Part shown: one piece after another, positions 35,472-44,620 of the stretch
Layout of the letters: the number at the start of each line of letters is the position of its first letter
How positions within the stretch are numbered: position 1 is the stretch's first letter
Assembly (NCBI GenBank): GCA_017516865.1
Contig: JAFXAU010000031.1
Coordinates: 62,001 to 126,000 of the forward strand
Direction of reading: 5' to 3'
Length of the DNA stretch: 64,000 nt
From: Bacteroidales bacterium
Lineage (GTDB): Bacteria; Bacteroidota; Bacteroidia; Bacteroidales; UBA1715
Program-made: the position numbers and the translations under genes
The notes under the pieces: model-generated
What the model saw: the letters and a program-made list of their open reading frames with translations, nothing else
Database searches by the model: none
What the model was told of the DNA's origin: nothing

Positions 35472-37658
35472 ATGAGAAACATAATTCTTACAGCTATATT
35501 TTCGCTTTGCGCCTACGGATTCCTATCTGCACAGACAAAAAGCAGTCAGATAGAAACCATCAATGGTGAACGGTTTTATATTCACTCCGTACAGTCAAAA
35601 GAAACTTTTTACGGATTGAGCAGAGTTTACGGAGTGTCGATTGACGACATACAGCGATGCAACGACAATCTTAAATCGCTTTCGGTCGGTCAGCAGATTC
35701 GGATTCCTGTTGTTGAAACTGCCGAGGAATCAAAATATTCCGACGGACAAATCATCACAAAAAATGGCAAGACGTTCATTGTACACAACGTACAGCAAGG
35801 CGAAACCGTCTATGCCCTCGCACGAAAATACGAAGTTTCCGCAGGTCAAATCATAGCAGAAAATCCTGCAATCAACAACGCTCCGCTGTCAATCGGTCAA
35901 CAATTGTTCATACCATTTTCGGGAAAAACTACAGATAATCCTGCTCCCGCCACACAAACGGAGACAAAAACAAATGAGCCATATTTCCAATATCCTATTA
36001 CAAAAAATATGTCACTCAACGAATTGGCGGAACAAATCCATACACCTAAAGAAGTCATAAAACTTTACAATCCGTCATTTTCCGATAGTGTTTTTGCAGA
36101 AACAACGGCAATTGTGCCACTTGGCAAACTATATTTTCCAAAAGAATTCATTTTCTGCTTCAGTTCAAATACAACATTGAACGACATTGCCGAAAAATAC
36201 AATGTATCTCTTTCAGAGCTGCTTCATTACAATTCTTACGGCATTGTACATTTTGACGAAGGTGTCTACATCCGCGTCCCGATAAACAATGAGAATCAAA
36301 TTCATGCTTTGGAACAAATCAATGCTCGGCAGTTTCTTTTCCACACTGTGGAACAAGGTGAAACGACATATAGTATTACGCACAAGTACCACATCAGCGA
36401 AGAAGAATTGTTGGCAAACAACCCGATGAGTACACTCAATGCACTGCCCGTCGGCTACGTTTTGAGAATTCCATACAAAGATAATTTCTTTGAATATATT
36501 CTTGAAAATCAAAATATTGCAACAGAAAATCAATACGGTTTGCAGAAAAATAATATGACAATCACAATGCTGCTGCCGTTTTTCCTCAATAAAAATGCAA
36601 ATACATCAAACGACGGCATAATCAATAAGCCAAAAGAAATTTACGAACATACATATCAATTCCTTGAATATTACGAAGGAGCACTTTTAGCCTTGGATTC
36701 ACTGAAACGAATGGGAATGTCGATTACCTTGAACGTCATTGAATCTAACAACGACTCCGCCACTACAAACATCAACCGACTCACGTCAAATACCGACTTG
36801 ATTATCGGTCCTGTGTTTCCAAAGACGTTCCCAGCTGCCGCCGCATACGCCAAACGTCACTCCATCCCTATCGTTTCTCCACTTTCTACTGAAGAGACAA
36901 ACACAAGCAATCCTTTTGTCATTCAAATGAATACGCCTCAGAAATATCGTTTCAAGGCAATGGTCAACTACATCATTAAGAATAACGAGAACTGCCACGT
37001 CTGCATCGTATATAACTCAGAATCACTCGAGAAGAAACTAATGACACAATGCAAAATGGCATTCAACGAACAAAAACCCGCTCTCGACGGCAAAAAAATC
37101 TCGTTCGAAGAAATGTACTACCCTTCTGTCGGTTCGGCAGGACTTGACAAAGCAATGACAAAAAAACCGAAAACCATTATTGTCGTATTGTCGAAACAAC
37201 CAGCTTTTGCCAACAACATTGTAACAAAATTGTTCCAATCCTCTAAAAATCACAACATTGAATTATGGGGAATGCCACAGTGGGAACGCTACGAAAACAT
37301 AGAACTTGATTTCTTGTTCGACTTGAATTTCAAACTTGTAACCAGCGGCGAAGTAGACTACTCTTCACCACGCGTGAACGCATTCATCAAGCAGTATCGC
37401 AAAACATACAACACAGAACCGACAAAATTCAGTTTCCAAGGATTCGACCAAATGTTGTTCCTTGTCAAACATTACGCTACAGGTACAAATTTCATCGCCG
37501 ACCTGCAAGCAATCGAGAACGAAAACGGACTTCACGACAGTTTCAATTTTATAAAGAAAGACGGCTCATGCGTAAACACGACGTCATTTATCGTAGAATA
37601 TGACAAAGCAACATTTTCACGGAAAACATCACCGGCAACGATAGAAGTTAAAAATTAA
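35472..37658 (+). CDS. Periplasmic protein with five LysM modules and a PBP1-fold domain
   Basis: A 728-residue exported protein (signal peptide MRNIILTAIFSLCAYGFLSA). Five LysM or LysM-like modules can be counted before residue 340: at about 36-80 (QSKETFYGLSRVYGVSIDDI), 100-148 (QQGETVYALARKYEVSAGQI), a weak one at 170-218, 222-270 (NTTLNDIAEKYNVSLSELLH) and 287-337 (EQGETTYSITHKYHISEEEL). From about 360 to 725 there is a periplasmic-binding type I fold (ITMLLPFF, NTDLIIGPVFPKTFPAAAAYA, IPIVSPLST, WGMPQWERYENI). This couples peptidoglycan binding to a small-molecule or peptide-binding fold, as in LpoA-like regulators. The ligand is unknown. Confidence 0.85.
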   Translation: MRNIILTAIFSLCAYGFLSAQTKSSQIETINGERFYIHSVQSKETFYGLSRVYGVSIDDIQRCNDNLKSLSVGQQIRIPVVETAEESKYSDGQIITKNGKTFIVHNVQQGETVYALARKYEVSAGQIIAENPAINNAPLSIGQQLFIPFSGKTTDNPAPATQTETKTNEPYFQYPITKNMSLNELAEQIHTPKEVIKLYNPSFSDSVFAETTAIVPLGKLYFPKEFIFCFSSNTTLNDIAEKYNVSLSELLHYNSYGIVHFDEGVYIRVPINNENQIHALEQINARQFLFHTVEQGETTYSITHKYHISEEELLANNPMSTLNALPVGYVLRIPYKDNFFEYILENQNIATENQYGLQKNNMTITMLLPFFLNKNANTSNDGIINKPKEIYEHTYQFLEYYEGALLALDSLKRMGMSITLNVIESNNDSATTNINRLTSNTDLIIGPVFPKTFPAAAAYAKRHSIPIVSPLSTEETNTSNPFVIQMNTPQKYRFKAMVNYIIKNNENCHVCIVYNSESLEKKLMTQCKMAFNEQKPALDGKKISFEEMYYPSVGSAGLDKAMTKKPKTIIVVLSKQPAFANNIVTKLFQSSKNHNIELWGMPQWERYENIELDFLFDLNFKLVTSGEVDYSSPRVNAFIKQYRKTYNTEPTKFSFQGFDQMLFLVKHYATGTNFIADLQAIENENGLHDSFNFIKKDGSCVNTTSFIVEYDKATFSRKTSPATIEVKN

Positions 37659-37668
37659 TAATTATGAA

Positions 37669-37700
37669 ATGTAGAGGTGCGTCATGGCACGTCTCTACAT
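37669..37700. repeat. Palindrome family A, best copy
   Basis: Arms ATGTAGAG (37669-37676) and CTCTACAT (37693-37700) enclose GTGC-GTCATG-GCAC. Worn copies lie at 44352-44381 and 55113-55141. I recognise the pattern GTAGAGACGC...GCGTCTCTAC as a repeat scattered through genomes of several phyla. It lies in the gap before the MATE gene. Confidence 0.75.
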
Positions 37701-37714
37701 AAACAAATATCCAC

Positions 37715-39091
37715 ATGGCATCACCAGCAGTATTAGGTCGCGGGAATCTTCAAAAATTATTGCTATCATATTCAGGACCAGCAATCTTGGCAATGATGGC
37801 TTCGTCGATTTACAACATTATCGACAGCATTTTCATCGGTCACGGCGTAGGAGCTTTGGCACTTTCGGGATTGGCAATCACTATGCCGATTATGAACCTT
37901 TCGGCTGCATTTGGAGCCATGGTCGGGGCCGGCGGAGCGACGCTCACGTCAATCAAAATGGGACAACAAGATTACGACGGAGCCACACACGTATTGGGCA
38001 ATGTGGTGACACTCAACCTGATACTTGGTTTTGCACTGATGTTTCTCGGTTTATACTTCATCGACGAACTACTCTATTTGTTTGGCGCAAGTTCCGAAAC
38101 AATACCCTACGCCCGCGATTTTATGCAAATCATTTTGATTGGAAATCCAGTCACCCACCTCTATCTTGGATTAAACAACGAAATACGAGCTTCGGGTTAT
38201 CCACAAAAAGCAATGAGAATCACGCTCTTAACCGTAGTTATAAACGCAGTTTTAGCACCAATCTTCATTTTTGTATTCAATTGGGGAATCCGCGGAGCCG
38301 CCCTGGCTACCGTACTGGCACAAACAGTCGCTCTCATCGTCGTTGTGATACATTTATGCAACCCAAAGTATTTTCTCCACTTCAAACGTGGCATATTCTC
38401 AATTAACAAACGTATCACATCGGGCATTCTTTCCATTGGCATGGCGCCGTTCACGCTTCACACTTGTTCGTGCATCATAGTGATTCTCATCAACAACCAA
38501 TTGGCGAAACACGGTGGCGATATGGCCGTGGGTGCTTACGGCGTGGTAAATCGGTTGGTGATGTTTTTTGCCACAGTCGTAATGGGTTTGAATCAAGGTA
38601 TGCAACCGATTGCAGGCTTCAACTACGGTGCACAAATATATTCCCGTGTTCGGAAAGTATTGAAATTAACCATAATCTATGGCATTCTTGTAATGACAAT
38701 AGCATTTGCTTTAGGCGAAACAATACCTGGATTGTTGGTTAAAATGTTCACCAACGACGAGGAACTTATAGCACAATCAACCCTTGGACTTCGCATCACC
38801 GTCATCATATTCCCATTAGTTGGTTATCAGATGGTTACATCAAATTTCTTCCAATCCATAGGAAAGGCTCCGACTGCTGTATTGCTTTCTGCATCGCGAC
38901 AACTGCTGATACTCATTCCGCTGCTTGCAATTCTTCCCAATTACCTCGGTACGCTCGGCGTTTGGATTTCGATGCCGATTTCCGATGGTTTATCAACGAT
39001 ATTGTCATTCGTTTTGCTCAAACGAGAAATGAAAAAATTCAGCAAACTGGAAGACAAACCATTCAACCTACCTGATGAACCTTCAAAATAG
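37715..39091 (+). CDS. MATE family efflux transporter
   Basis: A 458-residue inner-membrane protein with 12 predicted helices in two homologous halves. The first half begins LLSYSGPAILAMMASSIYNIIDSIFIGHGVG, and the second repeats the pattern with a central NRLVMFFATVVMGLNQGMQPIAGFNYGA. Both are typical of the DinF/NorM-like Bacteroidota MATE branch. Such pumps export cationic drugs or metabolites in exchange for Na+ or H+. The cytidylate-kinase-like gene starts 6 bases after its stop. Confidence 0.93.
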   Translation: MASPAVLGRGNLQKLLLSYSGPAILAMMASSIYNIIDSIFIGHGVGALALSGLAITMPIMNLSAAFGAMVGAGGATLTSIKMGQQDYDGATHVLGNVVTLNLILGFALMFLGLYFIDELLYLFGASSETIPYARDFMQIILIGNPVTHLYLGLNNEIRASGYPQKAMRITLLTVVINAVLAPIFIFVFNWGIRGAALATVLAQTVALIVVVIHLCNPKYFLHFKRGIFSINKRITSGILSIGMAPFTLHTCSCIIVILINNQLAKHGGDMAVGAYGVVNRLVMFFATVVMGLNQGMQPIAGFNYGAQIYSRVRKVLKLTIIYGILVMTIAFALGETIPGLLVKMFTNDEELIAQSTLGLRITVIIFPLVGYQMVTSNFFQSIGKAPTAVLLSASRQLLILIPLLAILPNYLGTLGVWISMPISDGLSTILSFVLLKREMKKFSKLEDKPFNLPDEPSK

Positions 39092-39097
39092 CATGAT

Positions 39098-39721
39098 ATG
39101 GAACATTTTGTAATCAGCATCGGACGGCAATTTGGCAGCGGCGGACGCGTAATCGGGAAAGCTCTCGCCGAAAAACTCAACATTGATTATTACGACAACG
39201 AACTTCTTGTGCTTGCCGCAAAACAAAACGGTTTGGCTCCCGAATTTTTTGAAAGCAATGACGAAATCAGTAATTCGCTATTCGGATTTGCATCCAACAT
39301 ATTGGATAACATAGGTTTAGGAACATTCACCAACAATATGCTTTCGGGCGACACATTATTTCAAATGCAGTCGGAAACCATAAAAAAATTAGCAAGTGAA
39401 AAGTCGTGCATCATCGTCGGCCGTTGCTCCGACTACATTCTCCGCGACAATCCCAACTGCGTGAGCATTTTTCTTCATGCATCGGAAGAAGAACGAGCCA
39501 AACGGATAGCCAACCGAATGAATATCAGCGAAGAAGATGCACGCGTGAAACTCGCCGAAGCCGACAAAAAACGTGCGGCGTATTATAATTTTTATTCCAA
39601 CAAAACATGGGGCGATTCCAAGACATACGATTTATCAATAAATGTATCAAAATTAGGAATTGAAGGAACATTGAATTTTATTCTCGACTATCTAAAAATG
39701 AGATTTCCCGATAAATTTTAA
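39098..39721 (+). CDS. Cytidylate kinase-like protein
   Basis: A 207-residue P-loop protein of the AAA_26/cytidylate-kinase-like family. The nucleotide loop is ISIGRQFGSGGRVIGKALAE, followed by LNIDYYDNELL. The lid region is VSIFLHASEEERAKRIANRM and a late KRAAYYNFYSNKTWGDSKTYDL segment is characteristic. The family is common in gut anaerobes; its substrate is not established and it differs from true Cmk. It sits between MATE and PagL genes with short gaps and may be cotranscribed with the MATE pump. Confidence 0.85.
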   Translation: MEHFVISIGRQFGSGGRVIGKALAEKLNIDYYDNELLVLAAKQNGLAPEFFESNDEISNSLFGFASNILDNIGLGTFTNNMLSGDTLFQMQSETIKKLASEKSCIIVGRCSDYILRDNPNCVSIFLHASEEERAKRIANRMNISEEDARVKLAEADKKRAAYYNFYSNKTWGDSKTYDLSINVSKLGIEGTLNFILDYLKMRFPDKF

Positions 39722-39796
39722 AAATGTGGAAAACACGTTGATATTTCTATCGTAGAAAAAGATTTTTTTCATTATATTAGCAAAAATTTTTTTGCA

Positions 39797-41017
39797 GTGG
39801 AAAGAATCTTATCTATAGCAATCACATTGGTGCTCACATTCCCCGTTTTTTCACAAGAAACGGAATATGAGTTTGTACAACCTACAGAAAATCAGTCTAA
39901 TACCGAGCAAACTCAATATAGTTCAACAAGAGGAGCCATCGCACCTCATTTTTCATTCGATTACCTTCATGGCAACGTAATGAATGCCAAAGAACTTGAC
40001 AAAAACGGTTCGAATTACATTCAACTCTGTGCAACAATGAACACAGGAACGCAAGACGGAAGTTTCTTCAACTGCTACAAAAGTCCCGAAGTCGGCATAA
40101 GCGGATTGGTTGGTTTTCTTGGCGAAAAAGATGTTTTAGGAACCGTTTTCGCTTTATATCCAACTTGGAGGTACACGTTTTTCAAGACAAAATCAATAGG
40201 TCTCAACGTAAAATTAGGTTCTGGATTCGCCTGGTTTACAAAACCTTACAATAAATTCGACAATACCGAAAACAAACTTATCGGTTCGCATATCAATAAT
40301 ATTACAGAAATTGGTTTAGACGTGTGGTTTCAATTCCATCCTCAATGGAAGATTGACGCAGGAACTTCGTTTTTGCATTTCTCCAACGGACACACGGCTA
40401 TTCCAAACAAAGGTTTGAACGACATCACAGCAAGACTTGGAGTAATTTACTCACCAGGAGAACTTAATGGCAAATCGACCAAACACCGCGAAATGCCAGA
40501 ATTAGACGATTCTTGGAAGAAAAACATTGTTGTCAGTCTTGGAAGACACGAGTTGGCCTATACCGAAAGTCCTACCGACGGTCCTTCTTATAATGTATAC
40601 AAGTTGGGATGCTATTTTTCAAAAAGATTGAGTAAAATCAACGAAGTAAAATTTGGTTCCACAATCTCATATTACCAAAGTTACTACACATTCATTCATT
40701 TGACCGATTACTACAACCATTTGCAACATTTGGCATCGACGGTAGTTGCACTACAAATCGGCCATGAATTTCTCATCAACCGCTTCGGTTTCGACACCGA
40801 CCTCGGCATAAAAGTTGTCGACCCATTCTATCGAGACTATTTCTTAGAAAGAGACAACAGTCTGTGGTATAAATCGGTGTTTGCGCCAAAAGTTGGATTC
40901 AAGTTCTACCCTATTTGGAATTCATATGACAAACAACGACTTGCACTCGGAATGTATATAAAAACGAACGGATTACAAGCCGATTTTGTCGAATATAGTT
41001 TATCATACTCGTTTTAG
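39797..41017 (+). CDS. PagL-like lipid A deacylase (acyloxyacyl hydrolase)
   Basis: A 406-residue outer-membrane protein starting with GTG. The GTG is supported because it gives a proper signal peptide (MERILSIAITLVLTFPVFSQ) and the next in-frame ATG is deep in the protein. The central part (about 50-225) matches the PagL-type 8-stranded barrel, with the catalytic His-Ser motif in FLHFSNGHTAIPNKGLN. The C-terminal part (about 240-406) adds barrel strands and ends SLSYSF, with a terminal Phe. PagL removes the 3-O acyl chain from lipid A and so alters how the surface is sensed by hosts. The protein is longer than proteobacterial PagL. Confidence 0.85.
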   Translation: MERILSIAITLVLTFPVFSQETEYEFVQPTENQSNTEQTQYSSTRGAIAPHFSFDYLHGNVMNAKELDKNGSNYIQLCATMNTGTQDGSFFNCYKSPEVGISGLVGFLGEKDVLGTVFALYPTWRYTFFKTKSIGLNVKLGSGFAWFTKPYNKFDNTENKLIGSHINNITEIGLDVWFQFHPQWKIDAGTSFLHFSNGHTAIPNKGLNDITARLGVIYSPGELNGKSTKHREMPELDDSWKKNIVVSLGRHELAYTESPTDGPSYNVYKLGCYFSKRLSKINEVKFGSTISYYQSYYTFIHLTDYYNHLQHLASTVVALQIGHEFLINRFGFDTDLGIKVVDPFYRDYFLERDNSLWYKSVFAPKVGFKFYPIWNSYDKQRLALGMYIKTNGLQADFVEYSLSYSF

Positions 41018-41020
41018 CCT

Positions 41021-42454
41021 ATGAGAAAAATTTGGAGTATACTATGTACACTATTTATTCTGCAAGGATTATCATTGTCCGCACAGAATGCAATGCAGAA
41101 AGATTTGGACAAATACTGTTCAAACGAAAATAACTTCTTCTACACAAGCGTTGCTGTAAGTGTACGAGACCTAAACTCCAACAACATCATCGCCGAAGTT
41201 AACGCCAATCGTTCTATGACGCCAGCATCTATCGTAAAATTGTACACGGCGGCAACTGCATTGTCAATTTTAGGAGATGACTTCAGATTTAAAACAACTG
41301 TGGGCTACACAGGAACTATTGAAAAAAATGGTACCTTGAATGGAAACATCGTGGTAATTGGTGGTGGAGACCCTACAACTGGCTCTAAATTTTTCCCTGC
41401 CACAAAATCTTTTATCGACACGATAGTCAAAGCCGTCACCGACGCTGGAATCAACCACATCAAAGGACGTGTAATTATTGACTGCTCGCTTTACAAAGAC
41501 GAAAAAGAATCTATTCCAAAGACCTGGCTGTTCGAAGATTACGGAAAAGATTATGCCGCAGGCGTTTTCCCCGTTTCTTTTCAAGACAATATTTTCCAAA
41601 TCAGCATAAAAACAGCAAGCAATAGCGAAGTGACGGAAATTGTGGATTCTACTAATAAATCAACAGTAGAACTCGAAGGAATGGATAACGATTCTACTAT
41701 TCTGTTCCACTCCAATGCCGACGACCAACTAGTAAAAATTACAGGCTACATTCCACCAAACAGAAACGAATACGTTGTTCGAAGTGCCATGCCGTCGCCT
41801 CCCGATGTACTGGGAATGGAATTGCATCAAGCTTTTTTCAAAAAAGGCTTCGTAAACTATACACATCAATATCAGATTGTAAAGAAAAGTATGCACATCA
41901 ATGTTCTAAAAGAGATTTATTCTCCTGAGCTTCAATACATTGTAGGCATAATGAACTATTATAGCAGTAACAATTATGCCGAACATCTTGCAAAATATCT
42001 CGCGTACAATCAAAAAGGAGTTGGCACATTCTCCGACGGAGCCCTCACAATTCTCTCCTATTTTAAAACACTCAATATGAAATGTGGCGGAGCTGCTTTG
42101 TACGATGGAAGTGGTTTGTCCCGGACAAACCTTATCAACGCAAACCACATGTCGGAATTTTTGGTTAAAGAATACGATGTTGCCGGCGGAAAATCATCGG
42201 CATTCTATAGAAGTTTGCCAACTTCGGGCAGAAGCGGAACTCTCCGTTCGTTTCCATTCTCCGCCAATCTTGTCGATAAAATACACGCAAAAACAGGCTC
42301 TATGACTGGCGTACGAAATATGGCTGGCTACATGGAAACAAAATCAGGAAAAATGGTTGCCTTCTGCGTAATGTTCAACGGTTTCTTCGACAGCGACTAC
42401 AACATGAAGGAAAAACAAGCGAAAATCCTTGAAATGATTTATAAGAATTACTAA
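41021..42454 (+). CDS. dacB: D-alanyl-D-alanine carboxypeptidase/endopeptidase (PBP4, S13)
   Basis: A 477-residue periplasmic enzyme (signal peptide to about residue 21) that trims or opens peptide cross-links in the wall. The three active-site motifs are present: S70-I-V-K73 in TPASIVKLYTAA, the SxN motif in YYSSNNYAEHLAKY, and KTG in HAKTGSMTGVRNMAGY. The large insert typical of PBP4 between the first two motifs is also present. It starts 4 bases after the pagL-like gene and overlaps the SDR gene by one base (TAATG), so envelope genes are grouped here. Confidence 0.94.
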   Translation: MRKIWSILCTLFILQGLSLSAQNAMQKDLDKYCSNENNFFYTSVAVSVRDLNSNNIIAEVNANRSMTPASIVKLYTAATALSILGDDFRFKTTVGYTGTIEKNGTLNGNIVVIGGGDPTTGSKFFPATKSFIDTIVKAVTDAGINHIKGRVIIDCSLYKDEKESIPKTWLFEDYGKDYAAGVFPVSFQDNIFQISIKTASNSEVTEIVDSTNKSTVELEGMDNDSTILFHSNADDQLVKITGYIPPNRNEYVVRSAMPSPPDVLGMELHQAFFKKGFVNYTHQYQIVKKSMHINVLKEIYSPELQYIVGIMNYYSSNNYAEHLAKYLAYNQKGVGTFSDGALTILSYFKTLNMKCGGAALYDGSGLSRTNLINANHMSEFLVKEYDVAGGKSSAFYRSLPTSGRSGTLRSFPFSANLVDKIHAKTGSMTGVRNMAGYMETKSGKMVAFCVMFNGFFDSDYNMKEKQAKILEMIYKNY

Positions 42455-43266
42455 TGGCGAATCCACAGACATATTTTGCAAATAAAATCATTTGGATTAC
42501 AGGTGCTTCGAGCGGAATCGGCAAAGAACTCGCCCTCGCCTACTCCAAAATATCGGGTGTTTCGCTTATTTTGTCGGCACGACGGATTGAAAAGTTGACG
42601 GAAATCGCCAAACAATGCGAACAAAACGGAGGCAAATGCACCGTGTTTCCGCTTGACTTGGAACAAACCGACACTTTGGATGAAAAATCCCGCGAAGCCA
42701 TTGCTATTTATGGAAGAATTGACGTTTTAGTAAACAACGGCGGCATCAGCCAACGTTCCCTCACCATAGAAACGCCAATCGCAAACGACAGAAAAATAAT
42801 GGAAATCGACTATTTCAGTTCCATTATCATTACCAAAGCCGTTCTTCCCCAAATGATAGAAAACGGATTCGGTCATATTGCCGTAACAAGCAGTATATCA
42901 GGCTGTTTTGGTTTCCCACAACGTTCGGCGTATTGTGCAGCAAAACACGCAATCTACGGTTTCTACGAAGCACTCGACATTGAAATGCGGTCGAAAAACA
43001 TTGCAGTCACCATTATTTCTCCGGGACGGATAAACACCGACATCTCTCTTTCGGCACTGACGAAAGACGGCACTCCACACGGAGAAATGGACCCCGGACA
43101 GGCCAAAGGTCTTGACGCAGCCGTATGTGCAAAACGGATTCTTAAAGGAATGGCAAAGAAAAAACATGAACTGCTGGTTGGTAAATCGGAACTAATTATG
43201 GTGCAGATTTACCGAAAATTTCCAGCTCTTTTTCATATATTAGCGACGAAAATAAATCCAACATAA
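42454..43266 (+). CDS. Short-chain dehydrogenase/reductase
   Basis: A 270-residue SDR. The cofactor loop is ITGASSGIGKELA (about 15-27), then VNNGGISQRS, the catalytic Ser in TSSISGCFGFP and the YxxxK pair in SAYCAAKHAIYGFYEAL. The tail after the catalytic domain resembles the DltE/YqjQ-like group of SDRs that act near membranes. Substrate is unknown. Its start overlaps the PBP4 stop, and the VOC gene begins 4 bases after its end. Confidence 0.92.
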   Translation: MANPQTYFANKIIWITGASSGIGKELALAYSKISGVSLILSARRIEKLTEIAKQCEQNGGKCTVFPLDLEQTDTLDEKSREAIAIYGRIDVLVNNGGISQRSLTIETPIANDRKIMEIDYFSSIIITKAVLPQMIENGFGHIAVTSSISGCFGFPQRSAYCAAKHAIYGFYEALDIEMRSKNIAVTIISPGRINTDISLSALTKDGTPHGEMDPGQAKGLDAAVCAKRILKGMAKKKHELLVGKSELIMVQIYRKFPALFHILATKINPT

Positions 43267-43270
43267 AACT

Positions 43271-44347
43271 ATGGACAAATATTATATACGAGGAATGGAG
43301 CAACTTGGCATCGGCGTGACCGATGTGCATGCTGCTTGGAAATGGTACCGCGAAAATTTCGGTGCCGATATAAAAATTCTTGACGACGATTCCGAAGCGA
43401 AATATATGCTTCGCTACACGGGTGGCGTACCCCATCGTCGTCACGCAATTTTGGCTGTTAGCTTGCAAGGCGGTGGCGGATTCGAGATTTGGCAATACAA
43501 ATCGCACGAATCAACAAAACCTTTATTCGACATACAGTTGGGAGACTTAGGGATTTTCGCAGGAAAAATAAAAACCGACAATCTTGAAAAAGCATTGGCA
43601 TTTTTCAAGGCCAAAACCGATGGTACAAAAACGTCGGAAATGGTGACCGACCCCAAAGGCGACAAATATTTCTGGTTGCAAGATCCATTCGGAAACTATT
43701 TCCAAGTAGTTTACGATGCAAGTAAATACAAAGACGAAGGAAAAATCACAGGTCTTTCGGTTGGTGCGGTAATTGGCGTGCCTAACATTGAAAAAGCCAA
43801 AGACTTGTACAAAGACATTCTTGGCTACGACATTGAAGTTTACAATACCGAATCGGCAGTATGTGACGATTTTTCATTTGTCCCAGGCGGAAACAATTCA
43901 TTCAAAAGATTGTTGCTCCGTCATTCCGAAGAACGTATAGGCGGATTTGGTAAAATTTTCGGAGCCAGCGAGATAGAACTTGTGGAAGTTACCGACCGCG
44001 AACCAAAGAAAATGTTTGAAGGACGTTTTTGGGGCGACCGTGGCTTCATTCACCTCTGCTTCGACGTGCAGGGTGTTGACGTTCTCCGAAACGTCTGCAA
44101 AGAAAAAGGGTATCCATTCACCGTTGACACGCTCGAAGTGCTTAATGGACAAGACTTTGACATGGGCGATTCTTCGGGAATGTTCGCCTACATTGAAGAC
44201 ATGGGCGGTACGCTGATAGAATTCACCGAAGCATATAAGATTCCATTGACAAAATGGTTCGCCCTGAAACTCAAAGGACGCGACCCGCAAAAACCGTTGC
44301 CAAACCTTTTGTTGAAGGCATTGAAATTCAAAAAATATAAGGAATAG
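43271..44347 (+). CDS. Two-domain VOC (glyoxalase/dioxygenase-like) protein
   Basis: A 358-residue protein made of two VOC halves. Domain 1 (about 8-155) starts MEQLGIGVTDVHAAWKWYRENF and ends WLQDPFGNYFQVV. Domain 2 (about 163-325) starts SVGAVIGVPNIEKAKDLYKDILG and ends FAYIEDMGGTLIEFTE. Both ends carry the Glu/Gln-type metal-ligand positions expected of glyoxalases and extradiol dioxygenases. The pairing H...E cannot be assigned to a definite reaction. The C-terminal basic tail (LLLKALKFKKYKE) is unusual. It is the last gene of the envelope cluster, and the repeat island follows. Confidence 0.85.
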   Translation: MDKYYIRGMEQLGIGVTDVHAAWKWYRENFGADIKILDDDSEAKYMLRYTGGVPHRRHAILAVSLQGGGGFEIWQYKSHESTKPLFDIQLGDLGIFAGKIKTDNLEKALAFFKAKTDGTKTSEMVTDPKGDKYFWLQDPFGNYFQVVYDASKYKDEGKITGLSVGAVIGVPNIEKAKDLYKDILGYDIEVYNTESAVCDDFSFVPGGNNSFKRLLLRHSEERIGGFGKIFGASEIELVEVTDREPKKMFEGRFWGDRGFIHLCFDVQGVDVLRNVCKEKGYPFTVDTLEVLNGQDFDMGDSSGMFAYIEDMGGTLIEFTEAYKIPLTKWFALKLKGRDPQKPLPNLLLKALKFKKYKE

Positions 44348-44351
44348 AATT

Positions 44352-44381
44352 TGTAGAAACGCACTGAATACGTTTGCAAAC
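44352..44381. repeat. Palindrome family A, worn copy
   Basis: TGTAGAAACGCACTGAATAC followed by GTTTGCAAAC retains one arm of the element at 37669-37700 and a short AAACG/CGTTT stem. A further fragment, TGTAGAGACG, lies at 44767-44776. Confidence 0.5.
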
Positions 44382-44433
44382 AATTTCGCTTCGCTCGAAA
44401 AGACGTGCATTGAGGGCAGAAAGAGAAAGAGAA

Positions 44434-44562
44434 AAAGAAAGGGAAAAATTGCAGAGCAATTTTTCCCTTTCTTTCCTTCTAACCCATCTAAGCCTCGTCA
44501 TGCCGAACGAAGTGAGGAATCTCACCATTGTACATTATGCATTGTGAATTGTGCATTAAAAC
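44434..44562 (+). repeat. Composite hairpin repeat, copy 1 (129 bp)
   Basis: A perfect 19-bp hairpin (AAAGAAAGGGAAAAATTGC at 44434-44452, loop AGA, complement at 44456-44474) is followed by a 21-base linker and a 67-base conserved block (44496-44562). The block begins CGTCATGCCGAACGAAG and ends with five heptads (CATTGTA, CATTATG, CATTGTG, AATTGTG, CATTAAA). Copy 2 has the same three parts with the same lengths. Confidence 0.9.
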
Positions 44563-44600
44563 AGATTCCTTGCCTCGCGTTGCTCGGCTACGGAATGACG
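44563..44600 (-). repeat. Inverted copy of the CGTCATTCCG block between the two units
   Basis: Read on the minus strand this segment begins CGTCATTCCGTAGCCGAG and ends GGCAAGGAATCTG, so it carries the same head and tail words as the conserved blocks on either side but in the opposite orientation. Confidence 0.7.
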
Positions 44601-44620
44601 GCGCCTCAGGAAAGGGAGAA

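Noticed and set aside
37684..38406. A 240-codon frame starting before the MATE gene
   Set aside because: It overlaps the MATE gene in another frame and is Arg/His/Ser-rich; the MATE frame has clear helices and motifs.
44434..44474. Hairpin as an ordinary terminator of the VOC gene
   Set aside because: The stem is followed by CCTTCTAACCC with no T-run, and the same structure recurs at 44621-44661 as part of a repeat unit.
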